Source of the DNA: Phaseolus vulgaris
Taxonomy: Eukaryota > Streptophyta > Magnoliopsida > Fabales > Fabaceae
Direction: 5' to 3'
DNA length: 64,000 bases
NCBI RefSeq assembly: GCF_000499845.2
Contig: NC_023749.2
Coordinates: 9,654,013 to 9,718,012, forward strand
The position numbers and the translations under genes were made by a program. The notes under the pieces are model-generated. The model searched no databases, was not told the DNA's origin, and saw nothing but the letters and a program-made list of their open reading frames with translations. The number at the start of each line of letters is the position of its first letter. Position 1 is the first letter of the stretch. Positions 12,991-24,869 of this stretch are shown one piece after another.

Positions 12991-13355
12991 AAATCATTAA
13001 ATAAAAATAAATTTTAAAAATAAAAAATAATTAGTTGTTATATTGACTAAATTAGAAACTATTTTAAAGACTAAAAAAAATTATTAATTTTTAACTAATT
13101 TCTATTATTGATAAATAATTTTTAAATTGGTATCTAATTAGCTACCAAAGTTATAACTACCAATTATTTAGATTCTAAATTTGGTAGAAAAACATTGGTA
13201 GTTAATTAGATACTAATTTAGAAATTATTTATCAATAATAGAAACTAATTTAGAAATCAATTTTCTTTTTAATTTCTAAATTGATTTCTAATTTAGTCAA
13301 TATAGCAACTAATTATCTTTAGTTTTTAAAATTGGTTTCTATTCAATGAAATAAC
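12991..13355. mobile_element. Fold-back/MITE-like element, copy 1
   Basis: Two arms of about 150 bp are inverted copies of each other around a short centre near 13150-13190. The left arm contains AATTAGTTGTTATATTGAC (about 13030), and its reverse complement appears at 13295-13315 with one change. TTGGTATCTAATTAGCTACC (about 13128) pairs with TAGTTAATTAGATACTAA (about 13200). The whole is AT-rich, lacks coding capacity and could form a long hairpin. A related copy lies near 23.8-24.05 kb. It fits a non-autonomous DNA transposon; the superfamily is unresolved because no target duplication is certain. Confidence 0.7.
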
Positions 13356-14500
13356 TTTCGTAATCAAATTGGAATTTTCTTTTAACCAAAAGATAAATTA
13401 TTATACTAAATATTTCGACATGTACAACTTCAATTTTTGCACATATCTTATACCAAAATAAATAACATTCCCAAAATTTCATGTTTGATGTTTTGTTAGT
13501 TGTTTAATTAATTAACATAAATTAGATTTGAGGATTAACATAACCCTTTTACTTAAAGTTAATTATTGGATTAACAAATATGAGGATCTTTATACTTAAT
13601 TGTTTCATCAAGATGATCATTTGGTGCTAAAGAACTTGGTTTCAAACTTACTTTTAAAAATAACTTGGTTTGTGAGTTGGTTTCAGTGGTGGTTGGGTCA
13701 TCTTAACATGATTTTTTGGTATATTAGAATAGCTAAAAAAACCTATTTAAATAATTTAAAATTTTGCAAACTCGTGAAATCCACACATTAAACCAGATTA
13801 GGTAAATTAACCCATGTAAACTCACAATTATAAATTGTCCAAAACTTTACCTAGTACAAGGGACTAAATTAATATGAACAACTTGTGTTCCGTGACTCTA
13901 TACCTACCTACCCTTAACAACGGTTAACGATTTTTTTTTATATATAGAAATTTGAAAATAAGCCTTTTTTATAATTTTAATATGTTTTGAGTAAAAAATT
14001 TATATTTTCAATTCTTTAATTAATTTTCTATAAATGATAATAAAAAAGAATCCAAGTTAATTTTAATTATGTTATTTTGAATATAAAATAAATTGAAAGA
14101 GTAATATTTCAGACCTCTCATTAACATTAATAATACTTATATTAATAAAATTAATTTTTATTTAATATTTTTTGAATAGTGAATGAATACCTGTATTCAT
14201 AAATAATTGGAAAAAAAAAGCATCAACATTTAACAGAGCAAATATCCCTCTATATAGGTAACTCTAAAGAGATTTTCTAAAGGAGTGAGAATTGAATTTT
14301 TGTACCTAAAAGACAGTGCTTTTGGGAAGAAATGAAACTGCAGCATGAGCTTGGTTATGTATGTGTGGATTCCAGTGCATGCTATAGCTCTTGTGATATG
14401 TTGATAAGCTCTACCAAGGTATCTTAACTACAATCTGTAGACACCAACTACTAATATCAGCCAAGGACCCCTTTCATTTAATGTCCTCACTTCATTGTTT
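13356..14500. other. Intergenic region upstream of the Ole e 1-like gene
   Basis: AT-rich sequence without conserved ORFs. The 63-codon frame at 13600 is probably chance. The distal 300 bp form the presumed promoter of the next gene. Confidence 0.4.
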
Positions 14501-14502
14501 CT

Positions 14503-14512
14503 TCTATTTATA
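14503..14512 (+). promoter_or_regulatory. Candidate TATA box of the Ole e 1-like gene
   Basis: CTATTTATAA lies about 80 bp upstream of the start codon, followed by a C/T-rich leader (TTCCTTTCCCTTTTTCC), a common plant arrangement. Position-based inference. Confidence 0.45.
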
Positions 14513-14592
14513 ACCTCCAAACTTACCACTTCCTCTTCAATTTTCCTTTCCCTTTTTCCATATATTTGTCAGCTTCTTCTTCCTCATAGCTC

Positions 14593-15792
14593 ATGGCTTC
14601 TGTTCAACTTATCACAGTTCTTCTCCTTGCCTTAGCCCTAGCTAAATTTGACCCCTCAACATGCCAAATACTACAAGGCAAAGTCTCCTGCGTTGACTGC
14701 ACTCTTAACTATGACTTATCTGGTTTGTCAACTTTCATGCATCATCTTATTTTAGTCTTCTGAAGGTGTTTTTTATTTTGGTGTTTGTGATGTTATGGGG
14801 GTTTTAACTGGTTTTGGGTTATGTACATACATAATCTGTATTTTGTATTAGGGTTCAGATATCAATATTTCACCTTTTTTTTTCCTTATAAAAGAAATTA
14901 CTTGCTTTACTTAGATTTAAACAATTTTTTATCTATTACTCTACTTCTTAGCCAAATAGCACGGCTATGTTTTGTTTATTTTAGTTTTTTACTGTGATGC
15001 CAACAGGTTTAAACCAAAAAATCTTTTGCACATTATCCACATTTTCTACTATTAAGGATGCTGATAGGTATTTTTTGTTGGCGTGAATCAAGACTAGTCA
15101 TGTTTTAATTGCTAGCAGTTTCTTGCAATAACAGGAATAAAATATGCAAAAAAATTAGGCACTCATAATAACCTTTGGTTCTGGTTATTGTGTTCTAGAG
15201 TGGTATGTTTCTGGTTTTTAGTAGCAAGTTGGTTAGAATTTGTATAAGGTTGTACAACCCTAGGAATAAAAGATGTGTGAATATATGTGCAGGGATTTCA
15301 TTCTTTCTTTTCTTATTTAAGGTTTTGGTTCGTCTAGTGTAACTATATAAAAGCCTTTTACACGACATTTGAGTTTTGAAAGTGTGTTCTAGGAATCATA
15401 TATGGTTGTTTGATGTTTCAGATGTGAAGGTGTCAGTGAAATGTGATGGTGTGAAAAAACTGGGTGTGGCTACTACAGAAAATGATGGTTCCTTCAAGGT
15501 TGAGCTTCCCTCAGACAAAGGGAATTGCCTTGCAAAAGTCCTTGGTGGACCAGTTCAGCTTTATGTCTCAGGGAAGGACCAGATATCAGAAATTGTGAAG
15601 GGCAAAGAGCAAAACAGCTACACCATTTCCACTCCTCTTATTTTCAGGACATCATGCCCCCCAAGAACAAGTTGCAAGGGTGGGACAAAGGTTGGTTCTT
15701 CCAAAACTGTGGATCTTCCTCTCCCTCCAGAGTGGGGTTTGGCACCAAGTAGCTACTATGTTCCTTTCTTCCCTATCATTGGAATACCTTGA
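14593..15792 (+). CDS. Pollen Ole e 1 / extensin-like secreted protein, 2 exons
   Basis: Exons 14593-14722 and 15422-15792 join in phase 1 with GT (14723) and AG (15420-15421), giving 166 residues. Residues 1-24 form a signal peptide (hydrophobic LITVLLLALALA), so the product should enter the secretory pathway and the cell wall. The mature part is a Pollen_Ole_e_1-type beta-sandwich (about 28-120): GKVSCVDC, then VKVSVKCDGVKKLGVATTE, GSFKVELP and an STPLIFRTSCPP block. Conserved cysteines sit at 33, 36, 51, 79, 122 and 128. A Pro-rich tail (LPLPPEWGLAP, PFFPIIGIP) ends the protein. Length and exon structure suit small Ole e 1 family members; their biochemical role is poorly defined, often linked to root, pollen or cell-wall growth. 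The ATG is the only one giving a signal peptide. The frame looks intact. Confidence 0.92.
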
Positions 15793-16430
15793 TCATTATG
15801 TGTTCAAGAGACTTCAGGTGATTTGCAGTCACTTTATAGAGAAAAATAGACCATTTCTATGGTCCTGCTTGTTGTTACATATGATTATAGATGTGATATC
15901 ATATGTAGTGTGAAAGATAATGCCACATATAGTTGTGGTGTGCTATGTAGTGTCTCATAGTTTGTGAGGAAAGTTAGTTTCTCAACTTATGTTACCTTGT
16001 TGCTCATCATAAAACTGTTTTCAGTTTTTTTTTCCTTCTCTTCTCTTACAAAATTGTAATTTTTTAGTGCTTATAAATATATCAAATTATAATTTAGTTC
16101 TTTACAATTTATATTCATTACTGTCTTTTAAGGAAAGTGCATGTTGTTGCTATCGTAAATCTGTTTCTATTAATGATATTTGCTACCAAATGATACGAAA
16201 TATCTAATGAAGTGATTATGAGTCAAAAGCTATCATATTTTCCAAAAATAAAATAACGTCTGTTCTGGTTTCTGACACAGCCAGCAAGGCAATACCTTAC
16301 CATAGAAATGGAATTGTATGAGATGTGAAAATGGGACCACGACCAATAATTAAATTCTAAAGAAGCAACTTTCACTATCCAAACATCTTCTCTAGATTTT
16401 AGATTCATTAGAAATAAAGAAACTTTAGGA
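15793..16430. other. 3' flank of the Ole e 1-like gene
   Basis: Presumed 3' UTR followed by spacer. No canonical AATAAA close to the stop was seen; T-rich tracts occur at 16020-16080. No second gene. Confidence 0.4.
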
Positions 16431-16710
16431 AATTAATAAATAAATTTTATAAAATATTTTATAATATATAAGTGGATGTATTTTTTATAAAAAAAAATAA
16501 TTAAATTAAAAATAGATGTGATTGTCATCTTGTATCTTATGAATTGATTTATAATTGATTAAAAATAAAAATATTTCATGATATATATGATATATAAATA
16601 TGTATAATTTTTCATCTTATAAATCAGTTTATAATTAACTAAAAATAAAAATATTTTATGGTATATAAGTAAATATAATTTTTCATCTAATAAACTAATT
16701 TTTTTATAAA
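16431..16710. repeat. Diverged ~75-80-bp tandem repeat, about 3 units
   Basis: Units share ATCTTATnAATnnnTTTATAAT then TAAAAATAAAAATATTT. They recur at about 16534, 16614 and 16685. AT-rich and non-coding. The CATCTTATAAATCAGTTTAT motif resembles the legume small-LTR signature noted near 10.2 kb. Confidence 0.6.
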
Positions 16711-17039
16711 AAAAAGTAACTTTGATGTTGTTCCTTTCCCCAGTCGTATTTTGAATGCTTATTTATTAACATATATTTTGAATATGTTTTCTTAATTGTT
16801 TTTCAATTCCGAATGCCCAATATTTGACCTTGAGTTTACATTAATTATATGAAGGTACGATAGGTGCGGATTGCATTTCCTGAATCCCACTTCATAAGAA
16901 CGCATTAATTTCTCCAACTAAAGTATTAAATGAGATTTTATGTACAAGTTTTGGGTAGAACATTACACTTACAATGCCATAACTTAAAATATATACAGAA
17001 TTTATTAAATTCTTAGATTAAAGAAAAGTCGAGTTGATA
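16711..17039. other. Spacer, nothing recognised
   Basis: AT-rich, no coding signal and no clear repeat. Confidence 0.4.
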
Positions 17040-17460
17040 TTTTTTTTTATCAAGAAAAAAATAAGATAAATAGAAGTTTACTACCGGTTACTGAATGGTC
17101 AAATGATCAATGGCCTTCCGGTCAATTTAAGTCCAAAGAGAAACCTTAAACCTTCATTTAATTAATGCTAAATCAGTTTATTAGCAAAGCATGATTAAAG
17201 TGTAATTGTCCTCCTTTTTTGACCCAACAAACGGGCTCGTAACAGCAAAGGTCTAAACCAAAAGGTATAAATAGCAGAGACATTCATATGTTAAAGGTAA
17301 TTTTTCTCTCTCAACTTTTACCTGTATATTCTACTCGGACAAACTTGATCCCCCAATCATTCGATGGGAAGCGTAAGACTTGACTAGAAGACCATTAAAC
17401 TTGAAGGTCAAGAAGACCAGAAGGTAGAATAAGTTACTTTAAGTAAAAAATAAAAAAATT
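17040..17460 (+). repeat. Probable gypsy (Tat-like) LTR fragment
   Basis: Contains an LTR-type promoter and leader: GGTATAAATAGCAGAGACAT at about 17264, then TTTTTCTCTCTCAACTTTTA and TTCTACTCGGACAAACTTGA, where Tat-like LTRs usually carry the conserved 'ACTTGAGC...' end. No internal domain is attached. Inference from motif style. Confidence 0.4.
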
Positions 17461-17499
17461 CATACAAAAATCCTATAACTCCTCAAAATATTTGTACTC

Positions 17500-18460
17500 C
17501 TAGAAAAACAAATCAAGTCTTTCATCCAAAACATGTGTTATTAGGATGCTTTTCGATGAGCTGTAGACAGAGAGTTTATAACAACTACTCAAACATAGTT
17601 TGATACAACCCAACTCGACAAGCAGATGACCTAGGACACAACAAACACTTCACAATTAGGTCAGTCATAACAGCATACAAAACCAGGTCCCACCAAACCT
17701 CAAGAGAGCCTCAATAGAAGAACCAGACATGGATCGAAATATCAACTGTTCCTCCTTCTAGTCTTTTTACAAGACAAGTTTAAATAAATAATTTGGGCTC
17801 ACTTTGGGGGTTCCAATAGAAGAATAAGCTAGATTAGGGTGTATTTAGTATTTTTTGGGCTTATAGCCAACCCAACAACACCTCCATGTGCCACCCCATG
17901 TACACTCCTTTAACCTAGCTTATAGAAACCTACCATATAGTGCGGTTTTGACCTAGGATTGACCTAGCCACCCCTTATATTTCCCTCCTCTCACTCTTGC
18001 CTATCAAGGCACCTTCTCATATAAATAGGGTGTATTGCCTCATGTATTAGACATTTGATTTTAAATATAGAAGAGAAATTATTCTTGAGTGATTAGTGAG
18101 CTTTCTCTCCTAAATTGTTCTTGGGTCTTATCTTGTGAGTAGTGCACCTCAAGTGGCGGCTCCTCATCAATCATCTTGAAATTTCCTCACCTTCCAAGTG
18201 GCGTGATCATCCCCTTCATCCCTATAAGCTTTCTTATCTTTTCTCTCTATTCCTTTTCTTCATTGCGCCATCATCCTTCATCTTTATGTCTTGTTATCTT
18301 CTTTTGCCATTCGATTTTCACTTCTTTTTTCATTTTTTTCATTTAATTCCACGAGTTATCATTATCATATTCACTCTATAATTCTGTTTTTCTTTTTTGC
18401 TCTCTAGAAGAGAATCTTCACACTTACTTAACCACTTAGTTAAGTTCGTGTCCAGTGGCA
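17500..18460 (+). repeat. Probable copia-type LTR remnant
   Basis: Has the layout of a plant LTR: long GC-poorer leader, TCATATAAATAGGGTGTATT at about 18018 as a TATA-like core, then a C/T-rich downstream part with GCCTCATGTATTAGACA, ATTCTTGAGTGATTAGTGAG and CAAGTGGCGGCTCC. No coding domain lies next to it and its ends were not fixed. Family assignment is uncertain. Confidence 0.4.
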
Positions 18461-19350
18461 ATCTTTGTTGAGCTTATCACCATAATTGATAATCAAAAAC
18501 TCATACACAAGAGAGTAACCCATAAAATGTGCAATCCTAAATTCAACTCACATCATAGTTGCTACCAAAGACATTTATACTTAATACAATTGAAGGGAGC
18601 ACAAACGGAAGTTTTTTACACGTGTCACAACCACTTTTTTTTAAATAAAAAATACTGCAAGAGGAAGTTTTACATGTGTCGCTCATACGACCATTCTGAA
18701 GGGTTGAGTGGTTCACAACTAGCCCAATGCTCAGAAGGCCTTTCTTCACGCTTTAATGGAAGATAGTTGATCCAATTATGAATGCATTATTAGGGTTTCA
18801 ATTTGGATGTTTTTCTGCAACTATGTTTGCAGACAAATTTGCAAAACAAGCACAGAGCACATAAACAATGAAATTTTTTGAATTTGAAATTTGAGTCCGG
18901 ATGAATTGTGGCGTCGTTTTTGTGCTACGTATACCTTTTCTTCTGGATCAATTTGGCACTGCATTTTGCATTTTGCACTATCTTCAACCTTCAATTTTTC
19001 TGCTTCTCATTCGTCTCTTGGATGCATTTCATATTGATCTTCATTCGATTTCATTATTTGTTGCGTGCTATTCTCATTCTATTGTTGGGTGCATTTCATA
19101 TTCATGTTCTTCTGTTATATTCTGTCAAATGTATTCTTTATTGCATTTCATACATTTTTACTTCCTCATTTTTTTCTTCTATTAATTTAGATTATGCACA
19201 TTGATATGGTCGTGTGCGTTTTTTTTACAGTTAATGATTTTGTCGCATGTATTTTTTTCTGCATTTCATATGGATGTTCATGGTGTTTAGATTATTTAGA
19301 AATGCTGTTTAGGATTATTCTAACTGAAACTATTTTGTTATGTGTATGTA
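18461..19350. other. T-rich spacer, no gene seen
   Basis: Overlapping short frames at 18900-19500 are hydrophobic only because the DNA is T-rich; they lack any motif and are not called. Confidence 0.4.
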
Positions 19351-20740
19351 GGGGTGGGCAAAAAAATCCAATTATAATAAAACTGCTCTATTTTTACATT
19401 GATCCAATCCATTTAATATCCATTTGTTTAAATTTAGTTTTTATATTGATCCACATTTTATCAATTTTCTGGATCAGATATCCATTTTACTTAAATGGAT
19501 TTTAGAAACTAGAAAATCCAGATTTTCAATCTGTATTTAATTCCTCTACACCGTATGACCTCCAGTAACTCTTTCACGTGCATATACTTCTCCATTCTTC
19601 TTCCTTTTTCATTTATACTTTATTATCCTTTTTTTTTTAATTCTTAGAATAATTTATTTCTATTATTGTTATTTTCTTTTGTTAAAACTAAAGTTCTTTC
19701 TATAAAAAAAACTTAAAGGTCACAAAATCATATATTAAAATTTAAAAAAAAAATTGTCTGGATTTTTTACTCTTTTTTTTTTCACAGACAAATTTTTTAT
19801 TTTATTTTCTTCAATTAAGTATTGTATAAATTTGCACTTGTCTCCATGTATATACACTTGAGAGAGACCATATGCAAACAGTAATATACCAAAAAATTTT
19901 ATCAAAAAATATATTTACATTTAAAGGATATTCTATACAGTAAAATATAAATTCAATGGTTGATTTTTCGCTCATTACTTTAGCAATAAAATTAAAAAAA
20001 TCACCAATTTTATGTCTAGTTTGTAATTGTATACAATTACTTTTTCTGTATCACTGAAACTGTAATGTTAATTTTTAGTATTATTAAATTATAATTTTAT
20101 TATATTTTCTTAATATTTATATGATATTAATTTTTTTTACATCTTATTATATTAATATTATAGTAAGTTTTTAGAAAATATAGATTTAATTTAAAAATCC
20201 AATTTAATTTATTTTTTTTTATAAAAATATGGATTTAGATTTAAAATCTGATAAAAATATTTGGATTTGGATTGGATATGAATTATATTTTACAAAATCC
20301 AATCCATAGTGCAGTTTTGTATTTGTAAGCTTTTAAAGTTTGACAATTTTATATTCAAACATTTATTCCTGTTTTGAGGAGAAGGAAGGATTACTAGAAC
20401 AGTAGTTATAATTTTTGATATTATTAAATTATAATTTTATGATATTTTTTATATTTATATAATATTTATTTTTTTGCATAATTTTATATTAATATTGTAA
20501 TTTTTTTTTAAAAATATAAATTTAAAATTTAATTAATTGTTTTTATAAAAGTGTGGATTTGGATTTGATTTGAATTGGATTTGGATTTATAAAAATTCAA
20601 ATTGATTTATAAAAAAATATGGATTTGGATTTAAAATCTAATCCAAATATTTGGATTTAAAATTAGTTTTATAAAAAATATGGATATGGATTTAAAATCC
20701 ATTCTAAATATTTGGATTTGGATTGAATTTTGTTGAAGTG
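19351..20740. mobile_element. Possible decayed hAT-like non-autonomous element, GGATTT-rich
   Basis: Begins GGGGTGGGCAAAAAAATCCA, the style of many plant hAT termini, and carries inverted sets of ATCCAATCC/GGATTGGAT. AAAACTGC near 19380 and GCAGTTTT near 20312 are inverted. From 20220 to 20720 the motif TTTGGATTTGGATTT/AAAATCC recurs many times. A matching right terminus (TGCCCACCCC) was not found, so the element is incomplete or misassigned. Confidence 0.35.
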
Positions 20741-20814
20741 AATACTTGCTTTACTACCAAATCCTAAATACAGTACAACCCTAATGAGCTACCTACCAGG
20801 TGATCAAGCATACA
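20741..20814. repeat. Short LTR-like flank of the 85-bp array
   Basis: ACCAGGTGATCAAGCA (about 20797-20812) recurs right of the array at about 22117-22132. This suggests the array grew inside, or was inserted into, one retrotransposon-derived sequence. Confidence 0.5.
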
Positions 20815-21990
20815 ATCCTAAATTATTTAATGTCCCACTTAAAAAAATTACCTCAAATAAATAAAATTTCTAAATTTTTCAAAATTCTAAATAAATATAA
20901 ATCCAAAAAAATTTAATGTCATTTTTAAATAAAAATCGAAAATCAATAAAATTCCTAAATTATTCAAAATTATAAATAAATAATATCCTAAATTATTTAA
21001 TGTCATTCTTAAAAAAAAAAATCTAAATAAAATCAATTTCTAAGTTCTATATTATTACAAATTCTAAATTATTTTATTTCTTACTTGAATAATAATCTAA
21101 AATGAATAATATTTCTAATATTTTTAAAATCTTAAATAAATACAAAATTTAAATGATTTAGTGTTCTACTTAAATAAAAATCTGAAATCAATTCAATTCT
21201 TAATTTATTTAAAATATTAAATAAATACAAACTCTAAATCATTTAATGTCATATTTAAATAAAATTACAATAAATAAAATTCTTAAACTATTTAAAATTA
21301 TAAACAAATACAATTATTTTATTATTGAATATCATAATTAAATAAAATTATATAATAAACAAAACTCTTAAATTATTCAAAATTTTAAACAAATACAAAT
21401 TCTAAATTATTTAATATTCTACGTAAATAACATATTTGAAATAAATAAAATTATTAAATTATAAAAAAACTTAATAAAAAATAATTTTAAATTATTTAAT
21501 AAAAAATTTAAAATATCCAAAATTTAAGATAAACACAAATTCTAACTTATTTTACTTCATACTTACCTAGAAATCTCAAATAACTAAAATTTTAAGTTTT
21601 TTAAAATCCTTAATAAATACAAAAATCTGAAATGATTTTATTTCCAACTAAAATAAAAATCTAAAATAAATAAAAATTTTATGTTTTTAAAAGTCATAAA
21701 TAAATAAAAATTCAAAAATTTGTAATATTATTTTCTTAAATAAAAATCAAAAGTCAATAAAATTTCTAAATTATTCAAAATTCTAAATAAATTTATATTC
21801 TAAATTATTTAATTATATTCTTAAATAAAAATTAAAAATTAAAAAAATTTGTAAGTTTTTCAACATCCTAAATAAATATAAATTCTAAGATATTTTATTT
21901 CCTACTTAAATAATAATCCAAAATAATTAAATTTTCAAAAAATTCAAAATTCTAAGTAACTAAAATCCTAAATTATTTAATGTCCTACCT
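20815..21990. repeat. Satellite-like array, ~85-bp period, about 14 diverged units
   Basis: A unit containing TCTAAATTATTTAATGTC, then C/TACTTAAATAAAAATC, AAATAAATAAAATT and TTCAAAATTCTAAATAAATA recurs. Anchoring on the AATGTC position gives copies at about 20829, 20915, 20999, 21075, 21160, 21245, 21328, 21413, 21498, 21554 (short unit), 21639, 21724, 21813, 21897 and 21979. Spacing is almost always 82-86. Units are clearly diverged, so the array is old. No coding capacity. Confidence 0.85.
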
Positions 21991-22560
21991 AAATTGAGCA
22001 GCCTAACATATTACGGGCCGAATGAGCCACGTCACTTGGTATCATTGGTTGACCGATTGGGTGATCAACCACATTACGGATTGAATGAGCCACATCACTC
22101 AACATCATTGACCGATCGACCAGGTGATCAAGCACAGTAAAGAACAAATTGACAAATAAATGACAAGAAAACATCATATAAATCAAGGTAACCTCTCTAC
22201 AAATCTGAGTCACGCCCCGTCAAATCTTGGTGACACTCTAAGAAATCAGCTAACACTAGTTTATTGAAGATATGTGTTAGATACAACCCATGAATCAAAT
22301 GGTCATTACCAAACACTATAAATAAACCTTCTACAAAGATTAATGTACGTTTTGATCAATTACGTCATACACTCTTAATACAGAGTACTTACTTGATTGT
22401 CGGAGAACCTTCTACAGGTTAACTCTCAAACGAGCACCAAGGAGGAACGACCGAGTACGAGAGAATGAGTACGAAAAGAGTAAGGATAAGCGACCAAGAC
22501 ATCAACGATGATTGTTACTGTTAGTTCCAGTTACAGGTACTATCTATGCCCATTTTAGTT
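21991..22560 (+). repeat. Tat-family LTR fragment (copy at 22 kb)
   Basis: Its order of blocks matches the 29.4-29.9 and 58.0-58.5 kb sequences. AATCAGCTAACAC is followed by an ACTATAAATAAA core (about 22315), ACGTTTTGATCAATTACGTC, AGTACTTACTTGATTGTCGG, CAGGTTAACTC and finally CAGGTACTATCTATGCC. The upstream part carries two imperfect copies of GAATGAGCCACnTCACTnnnnATCATTG. No internal domains are attached. Confidence 0.6.
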
Positions 22561-22870
22561 TATACAAGTACACACACATACATACATATATATATATATA
22601 TAATTATATAAATTATATTACATTTTTATACAAAACAATAAAATAAAATGCACCAAATAAATCAACAAAACTTGAAGAAGGATGAGAGAATTTTTATATG
22701 TTAAATGACTTCAAAGAAGACGATAAGATTGTTTTAGAATCAGAGGTTAACATATCAAATAATCAAATTCGAGTTATTTACTTGGTTGAATTTTTTTTTT
22801 TACATAATTGTTTATTATTACTTATTTTTCTTAAAATTTGTCTTTAAAAATTTATTTATTTACATGTATT
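22561..22870. other. AT-rich spacer with short TA runs
   Basis: TA dinucleotides at about 22583-22602. No gene. Confidence 0.4.
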
Positions 22871-23000
22871 ATTCATGTTTATGTATTGTTTATTTAATTT
22901 ATATTCATTTTAGCATGTTTAATTTTATTTTGTTTATTCATGTTTATGTATTGTTTATTTAATTTATATTCATTTTAGCATGTTTAATTTTATTTTGTTT
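22871..23000. repeat. Perfect 65-bp tandem duplication
   Basis: Copy 1 is 22871-22935 and copy 2 is 22936-23000, each opening ATTCATGTTTATGTATTG and ending ATTTTATTTTGTTT. No difference was seen between copies, so the event is recent. Confidence 0.95.
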
Positions 23001-23784
23001 AGTTGTAAACACGAATGTTTATTCTTATATATTAATATTTGTTTTGTAGTTTTATTTATTTATTTATTTATATATATATAATTATATAAATTACATTTTT
23101 ACTTTTTTATAATTTATATTGCACGTGCTAATTAATTAGTAATATTTGAAAATTTTTATTTGAAAAAAAAATTAATAAATAAATAATCCTGTATAGTTTA
23201 ACTTTCGTGCATTGTACGGGTTAAAAAACTAGTTTACTACAAAACACTAGATTACTGGCACAAACCAGAAATCATACACTTTAGATTTGATTTCCTAAGA
23301 CTGACTCTGCTTCTGTTTACTACAAAAGTTTTTTCTCTGTTTTGCTCCTATGCCACCATCTACCATGCAGATCTTCCCATCTAACTTCCTCCATACTAAT
23401 TGAGTTGGTATGATATAACTCATTTACATTTAATTCGAAAATTATTGATTTTGTTTGCAAAACAATGGATTCAATAAATTAATTTATTTATAAGTAAACT
23501 CATTATTGAAAAAAAATTATAACTAATAAAATATAATATGTAAAATTAAGACTTAATAACTAATAATTTTATATAATTTATTTATTCCGCAAGAAATTAA
23601 AGAATTCAAAATATTACATTGATTATCCATTCCAATTTTTTTTAGTTTTTTTTTTCTATTTTTCCATCAACTTTTTAAATGTTCATATAAAACATAGCAT
23701 ATAGTAAATTAAAAAAGATAAAAAAAATTAATTTAATGTTATTTTTATAATTAAATAAAATTTCTTTCAATTTTTATAAGTTAT
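23001..23784. other. AT-rich spacer, no gene seen
   Basis: No coding signal or clear element. Confidence 0.4.
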
Positions 23785-24050
23785 TGATTCGATTGAAAAT
23801 TAAAAAAAAACTAATTTTAAAAATTAAAAATAATTAGTTATTAACTAAATTAGATATTATTTATAAATTAAAAAAATATTAATATCTATAATAATTTATA
23901 TTATTAATAAAAAAAATTATAAAATAATTTTTAAATTGATATCTAATTAGTTACTATTTATTTTATTCATAATTCTTTTGATTTATAAAATAATATTTAA
24001 TTTCATTATAATTAGTTATTTTTTGTTTTAAAAAAAATATTTTTAATTAA
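23785..24050. mobile_element. Fold-back/MITE-like element, copy 2 (decayed)
   Basis: Shares with the 13-kb element AATAATTAGTTATTAACTAA (about 23829), ATTTTTAAATTGATATCTAA (about 23927) with TTAGTTACT following, and a right end near ATAATTAGTTATTTTTTGTT (about 24010). The right arm is shortened, and the copy is more diverged than copy 1. Confidence 0.5.
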
Positions 24051-24869
24051 TAATATCTAGTAGTTGAGTTATCTAAATTCAACCGGATAACCTAAGTAAA
24101 TAAAGTCTCTTTTTCATCATTATAAAATTTATCTATTTTTTTCCATCCAACTTTATATTCGTTAAAAGTAACTTTTGGGTATATTTTTATTTTTTTATCT
24201 CTATGCCTACTCTTGAGGGAAGGAAATATGCCAAACTCTATAAATGTCAAATCTTTAACATTTGTTTATACAAAAATCACTTTTTTGATTGATTTCCACA
24301 TACAATGCACTTTAATCATTTTCAAACGTTAAATCATTACTTAGTCATAGATACATGATTACGTTTTGTATTAGGCAAAGTGAAACGCCGAATCAAATAG
24401 TTGTGTGTTTTGTTCAAAGCAACACACTCAACGACATGTTTATTAGTGCATTTAGTTTGGTTAGGTTTGAAATAATCAGTTTTAACAAATTGATTTCTGT
24501 AACACCTAAAAATAACATCATATCATATGTAAACTTTAATAAATTATTTAATTTATGTATAAAATCACTTATTTACAAATGAGAGAAATGAAAAATTATC
24601 AATTTTATATTTTACAAATATATGTTTGTCATCACATTTCATACACGGACAAACAGATGCAAACAGATGCAATGATAAGTTATTGAAATAAAGTTTTAAC
24701 ATACAAAATTATAAGTAAAATAAAAGAACTAATTTGATTAGTAATTCATAATTAATTTAGTTTCCTTTTAACTCAAACACAGTCATACAAAATTCAGATA
24801 CCAACACAATAATTTGATTTTGTATCGATCGGTAAGAAAGAAGAAAATAGATACAATATACATAGACAA
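24051..24869. other. AT-rich spacer, no gene seen
   Basis: The 75-codon frame at 24355 lacks recognisable features. A short AAACAGATGC duplication lies near 24652. Confidence 0.4.

Noticed and set aside
15376..15421. In-frame ATG upstream of exon 2 of the Ole e 1-like gene
   Set aside because: It lies in the intron; using it would drop the signal peptide and the first conserved cysteines, and the acceptor at 15420-15421 fits a spliced gene better.
18900..19505. Hydrophobic overlapping ORFs suggesting a membrane protein
   Set aside because: Several frames are open at once in T-rich DNA; no start context, family motif or splice structure.
20815..21990. CRISPR-like array
   Set aside because: Units are diverged and contiguous without unique spacers, and the DNA is eukaryotic; it is a satellite-like tandem repeat.
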